NCBI RefSeq assembly: GCF_016785945.1
Contig: NZ_JAEMEF010000008.1
Span: 1-64,000, forward strand
Length of the DNA stretch: 64,000 nt
Direction of reading: 5' to 3'
From: Olleya sediminilitoris
Lineage (GTDB): Bacteria > Bacteroidota > Bacteroidia > Flavobacteriales > Flavobacteriaceae
Shown: positions 62,386 through 64,000 of the stretch, piece after piece
How positions within the stretch are numbered: the stretch's first letter is position 1
Layout of the letters: every line of letters starts with the position of its first letter
The notes under the pieces: model-generated
Told to the model about the DNA's origin: nothing
The model's input: only the letters and a program-made list of their open reading frames with translations
Database searches by the model: none
Position numbers and translations under genes: made by a program

Positions 62386-64000
62386 ATGAACAACCAAAAC
62401 AACAAATCGGCTTTAGCCACTTTAGTCACTGTCTTCTTTTTTTGGGGATTTATAGCTGCTTCAAACGGAGTTTTTATTCCGTTTTCAAAAACTTATTTTA
62501 ATATAGATCAATTCCAATCTCAATTAGTAGACTTTGCTTTTTATGGTGCTTACTACATAGGAGCTTTATTGTTGTTTGTGATTTCAAGCTCAATTAAAAA
62601 AGACATTTTAAATGCTTGGGGTTATAAAAAAGGAATTATTTACGGACTATTACTATCTGCAGTTGGTGCATTTGTTATGTATCCAGCAACTGCAGGAGCA
62701 GAACAAGGACAAACTAGTGTGTTTTATTTTGTACTAATTGCTTTATTTATTGTTGGATTAGGATTTTCGTTACAACAAACCTCAGCAAATCCTTTTGTAA
62801 TTGCCTTAGGTGATCCAAAAACGGGTTCTCACAGATTAAATTTAGCTGGTGGTATTAATTCTTTTGGAACCATGATTGGACCTATTGTTGTAGCTTTTAT
62901 CATTTTTGGATCTGCACCAATATCTGGAGAAGAATTAACAGACATGATTAAAAACAATCAAATTAAATTAACCACTGTACAAGCATTGTACCTTGGTGTT
63001 GGAGTATTGTTTTTAGTTGCTGCTGCATTATTTCATTTTTCAAAAAAATTACCAGCACTACAATCCGAAACCGCTTTTGAACCAGCTAACAAAGCAAAAA
63101 ACTTACTGATATTTTTAACATTAATAATTATTGGCTGTTTTGGTTATATTTTTAGTACTTACACAGGAAATCAAACCGCATCAACAACCACAGAAAACAT
63201 CAGATTAACTTTATTAATTGTCGCATTAATTGCAGTTATTGGTTGCTTATTATTTGCTTACTCAAGATCAGCAAAACAACCTGAAGGTTGGGGAGCAATG
63301 AAATACCCTCAGTTAGTATTAGGGATGCTAGCTATTTTTACTTATGTTGGCGTAGAAGTAACTGTTGGTAGTAATTTAGGCGAATTATTAAAACAGTCTA
63401 TTAACGGAAGTAATCTTAACACCTTGGGCTTACCAACTTTAAACGATGCTCAAATAGCACCTTTTGTATCGCTTTATTGGGGAGGATTAATGGTTGGTCG
63501 TTGGGTTGGATCTATAACTGTTTTTAATCCCAGTAAAGGATTAAAAAAATGGCTTCTAATTATTGTACCTTATATTGCGTTTGGTGTAATATTGTTAGTC
63601 AATTTTGGTAAATACTCAATCTATCAAATCTTATTTTTTGCCATTTGTATTGCTATACAGATTGGAGGTTTCTTTTTAGCAAAAGACAACCCTGTAAAAA
63701 CTCTAAAAATATTTAGCCTTTTTGGTGTTTTAGCCATTATAATTGGTTTAGTAAGCACAGGTAATGTTGCGCTATTTGCATTTTTATCTGGTGGTTTATT
63801 TTGTTCAATAATGTGGCCTTGTATATTTACACTAAGTATTGCTGGATTAAAAAAGTACACCTCACAAGGATCCGCCTTTTTAATCATGATGATTTTAGGA
63901 GGCGCAATCATACCACCTTTACAAGGTAAATTAGCAGATGTATTTGGTATACAACAGTCGTATATTGTTGCAGTTTTATGTTTTGTTTATCTTTTGTTTT
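62386..64000 (+). CDS. FucP-type sugar:proton symporter (MFS), 3' end outside window
   Basis: The frame is open from the ATG at 62386 to the window edge (538 codons, no stop seen). The start [33 protein letters not shown] is the sugar-MFS signature for L-fucose/glucose-galactose type symporters (FucP/GluP). Further signs are [37 protein letters not shown], and the late [19 protein letters not shown] and [15 protein letters not shown]. About twelve helices are expected; around eleven are in the window. It has a longer middle (loop with [15 protein letters not shown]) than E. coli FucP. Substrate cannot be assigned. No sugar enzymes are within view. Confidence 0.92.
   Translation, partial: MNNQNNKSALATLVTVFFFWGFIAASNGVFIPFSKTYFNIDQFQSQLVDFAFYGAYYIGALLLFVISSSIKKDILNAWGYKKGIIYGLLLSAVGAFVMYPATAGAEQGQTSVFYFVLIALFIVGLGFSLQQTSANPFVIALGDPKTGSHRLNLAGGINSFGTMIGPIVVAFIIFGSAPISGEELTDMIKNNQIKLTTVQALYLGVGVLFLVAAALFHFSKKLPALQSETAFEPANKAKNLLIFLTLIIIGCFGYIFSTYTGNQTASTTTENIRLTLLIVALIAVIGCLLFAYSRSAKQPEGWGAMKYPQLVLGMLAIFTYVGVEVTVGSNLGELLKQSINGSNLNTLGLPTLNDAQIAPFVSLYWGGLMVGRWVGSITVFNPSKGLKKWLLIIVPYIAFGVILLVNFGKYSIYQILFFAICIAIQIGGFFLAKDNPVKTLKIFSLFGVLAIIIGLVSTGNVALFAFLSGGLFCSIMWPCIFTLSIAGLKKYTSQGSAFLIMMILGGAIIPPLQGKLADVFGIQQSYIVAVLCFVYLLF

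Overview
The window looks like a piece of chromosome from a low-GC marine-type member of the Flavobacteriaceae (Bacteroidota). The evidence is a full-length SprA (type IX secretion), a complete alternative complex III operon (actA-F) fused to cytochrome oxidase genes, two flavobacterial TonB proteins, many promoters of the TAnnTTTG type and short AT-rich leaders. There is no plasmid, phage, insertion sequence, CRISPR or rRNA signal. One tRNA gene is present (Gln, anticodon TTG).

Layout from left to right: (1) 1-2737, minus: the N-terminal 912 codons of a large repeat-rich secreted protein whose C-terminus lies outside the window. (2) 2991-10145: an MscS channel, then on the minus strand an export operon (ABC ATPase, two FtsX/MacB-like permeases, HlyD-type adaptor, TolC) ending in tsaB. 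(3) 10251-15615, minus: cytochrome oxidase assembly and small-subunit genes (ctaB, two subunit III genes, a subunit IV-like gene, a Cys-less SCO-like protein, SCO, DUF420, a 76-residue CxxC membrane protein). (4) 15713-20412, minus: RemB-like outer membrane protein, two paralogous TonB proteins, VanZ-like protein, gcvH. (5) 20473-30615, minus: sprA, ruvA, malic enzyme. (6) 30616-35296: a markedly AT-rich segment with a secreted erythromycin-esterase-like/CarboxypepD_reg fusion divergent from a membrane-anchored TPR-AraC regulator. (7) 35298-38617, minus: ruvB, cytochrome P450, queG as one unit. (8) 38771-50208, minus: actABCDEF-ctaC-ctaD, the respiratory chain from menaquinol to oxygen. (9) 50421-56549: SPOR protein, rimP-nusA-infB with a terminator-like hairpin in its leader, a universal stress protein and tRNA-Gln. 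(10) 56701-64000: DUF2723 membrane protein abutting a NodB deacetylase, a thioredoxin-fold protein without cysteines, a membrane metallophosphoesterase and the start of a FucP-type sugar transporter.

How the parts fit: ACIII passes electrons from quinol through c-type hemes to the ctaCD oxidase, while the second cluster supplies heme modification (CtaB), copper delivery (SCO) and further subunits. SprA would export cargo such as the repeat protein at the left edge, and the TonB and RemB-like proteins belong to the same outer-membrane machinery. Most genes here are ordinary core genes. The observations most worth checking are the esterase/AraC pair, the rimP leader hairpin, the Cys-less thioredoxin, the ctaB start and the palindromes near promoters. 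I did not find a clearly new multi-gene system.
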